In this document: positions 63,164 through 64,000 of the stretch, in pieces
Layout of the letters: every line of letters starts with the position of its first letter
How positions within the stretch are numbered: the stretch's first letter is position 1
DNA from: Pseudomonas pseudonitroreducens
GTDB taxonomy: Bacteria > Pseudomonadota > Gammaproteobacteria > Pseudomonadales > Pseudomonadaceae
Direction: 5' to 3'
NCBI RefSeq assembly: GCF_021603645.1
Contig: NZ_BQHJ01000007.1
Location: 1-64,000 of the forward strand
Length of the DNA: 64,000 nt
Notes under the pieces: model-generated
What the model saw: the letters and a program-made list of their open reading frames with translations, nothing else
What the model was told of the DNA's origin: nothing
Database searches by the model: none
Made by a program: the position numbers and the translations under genes

Positions 63164-63844
63164 CTATTCATTCGAAGGGAAGCCCTCGGCCTTCATCTTC
63201 TTCAACAGGTCCTGCCAGCGCGACAACCGCTTGCTGTCGCCCACCTGCTTGCCGCCACCCGCGCCGCTGCCGGCGAGCCACAGGCCCTCGCCGTTGAACG
63301 CGTACACCGGCTGCAGGTCGCTGCGCTGGCTGGCCGGGAGGATGCTGCCGATCAGGTTGTCCAGCACCAGCGGCACGGCATCAGGCCTCGGGTAGTAAGT
63401 CAGCACCATATGCGCCTGGTTCAAACGCAATGCCTTGACGTAGGTAATGCGCAGCTTCTGCGCCGGCACGCCGAGATGTCGCAGGCTGATGTACTTGGCG
63501 ATGGCGAAGTCCTCGCAATCGCCGGCCCCTTTGAACAAGGCCTCCACCGGCGTGGCCCAGTAATCCACTTCGTGCCAGAGGCTGAGGTCATCGGTGAAGC
63601 GCAGCTGGTCGTTGAAGAAGCGATTGACCGCCTGCAGCTGGTCACGTTCTGCAGCGGTGGATTGCTCCGCGAGCATTTTCTGCCAGGCATCGATACGCAC
63701 CTGGCCATCGCCCAGCGGGCCGTAGAGGCGCGCGGACTGCGCGCTGATCAGCTTGAAGTCCCACTCGACCTGCTGTGCCCCCGCCAGCACGAACGATGCG
63801 GCCAGCACCAGGGCCAACGACCCTGGCCAGCAACGGCGCAACAT
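63164..63844 (-). CDS. lapG: Periplasmic cysteine protease LapG
   Basis: LapG is a calcium-dependent transglutaminase-like (BTLCP) cysteine protease that cuts LapA-type adhesins at TAAG. The catalytic Cys lies in GAGDCEDFAIAKYISLR, His in NQAHMVLTYY and Asp in LVLDNLIG. The start at 63844 gives 226 residues with a good signal peptide (MLRRCWPGSLALVLAASFVLAGAQQ). An ATG at 63922 is possible; starts beyond 63945 would fall inside the terminator at 63941-63979. lapD follows after 90 bases. Confidence 0.9.
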   Translation of the reverse strand: MLRRCWPGSLALVLAASFVLAGAQQVEWDFKLISAQSARLYGPLGDGQVRIDAWQKMLAEQSTAAERDQLQAVNRFFNDQLRFTDDLSLWHEVDYWATPVEALFKGAGDCEDFAIAKYISLRHLGVPAQKLRITYVKALRLNQAHMVLTYYPRPDAVPLVLDNLIGSILPASQRSDLQPVYAFNGEGLWLAGSGAGGGKQVGDSKRLSRWQDLLKKMKAEGFPSNE

Positions 63845-63940
63845 CCTCGAACAACGGCTGAACACGATCGCGACTACCCGACTGCGAACGCCGGCAACCA
63901 GCTGCAGGCGCAGGGGTCGCATGGTGCAGACTGGGCGCGA

Positions 63941-63979
63941 AAAAAACAATGGCACAATGCAATCACTGCATTGTGCCAT
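63941..63979 (-). terminator. Rho-independent terminator of a gene to the right of the window
   Basis: ATGGCACAATGCA (63949-63961) and TGCATTGTGCCAT (63967-63979) are perfect 13-bp inverted arms around a 5-base loop. On the minus strand the stem is followed by TGTTTTTTC. It should stop a minus-strand transcript arriving from beyond the window and insulate lapG. Confidence 0.75.
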
Positions 63980-64000
63980 CACCGGATGACGCGGCCTGGA

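Overview
The window is a chromosomal segment from a Pseudomonas of the P. aeruginosa lineage (species not determinable from the sequence alone). The evidence is the high G+C content, Pseudomonas-type REP palindromes and a core gene order that, from memory, matches P. aeruginosa: icp, yhhN, cmoA-cmoB, pdxJ-recO-era-rnc-lepB-lepA, mucDCBA-algU, nadB, ygfX-sdhE, ygfZ, tctED, opdH-tctCBA, ung, then a valine-degradation cluster.

Layout. 1-3259: five tightly coupled genes, the first cut by the window edge, that look like the end of a prophage structural region. 3260-3760: gene-free, with a long structured dispersed repeat. 3761-8164: a chagasin-type lipoprotein (icp), a YhhN membrane protein, a periplasmic binding protein, a lipoprotein, and cmoA/cmoB for wobble-uridine modification. 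8323-14656 (minus strand): pdxJ, recO, era, rnc, a DUF4845 protein, lepB and lepA. 14804-18895 (minus): mucD-mucC-mucB-mucA-algU, the envelope-stress sigma factor with its regulators, preceded by one good and one weaker AlgU-type promoter. 19356-23618: nadB, the convergent ygfX-sdhE pair, ygfZ and an HDOD protein. 23766-30464: the TctDE two-component system divergent from the OpdH porin and the TctCBA tricarboxylate transporter. 30543-34571: a secreted protein, ung, a membrane protein, an orphan substrate-binding protein and an AraC regulator. 34723-40002: four valine/isobutyryl-CoA catabolic genes, interrupted by REP elements, and an NAD(P)-binding protein.

40179-63844 is the most striking part: a self-contained Lap-type biofilm adhesion locus. 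A type I secretion operon (TolC-like outer-membrane protein, C39-like-domain ABC exporter, HlyD-type adaptor) is divergent from a 14.8-kb gene for a ~4,946-residue adhesin. The adhesin has an N-terminal retention module with a TAAG LapG site, about 37 cadherin/VCBS-like repeats, two PA14-like domains, a von Willebrand A domain with an inserted segment, RTX repeats and a type I secretion tail. Downstream are a small conserved Lap-associated gene, then lapD (degenerate GGDEF/EAL receptor) and lapG (periplasmic cysteine protease) on the other strand. By analogy with P. fluorescens, high c-di-GMP makes LapD hold LapG and keeps the adhesin on the cell; low c-di-GMP frees LapG, which clips the adhesin at TAAG.

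Between genes the sequence carries three REP-like inverted-repeat families and two copies of a ~270-bp structured element whose stems show compensatory base changes. No tRNA, rRNA, CRISPR array or insertion sequence was seen.
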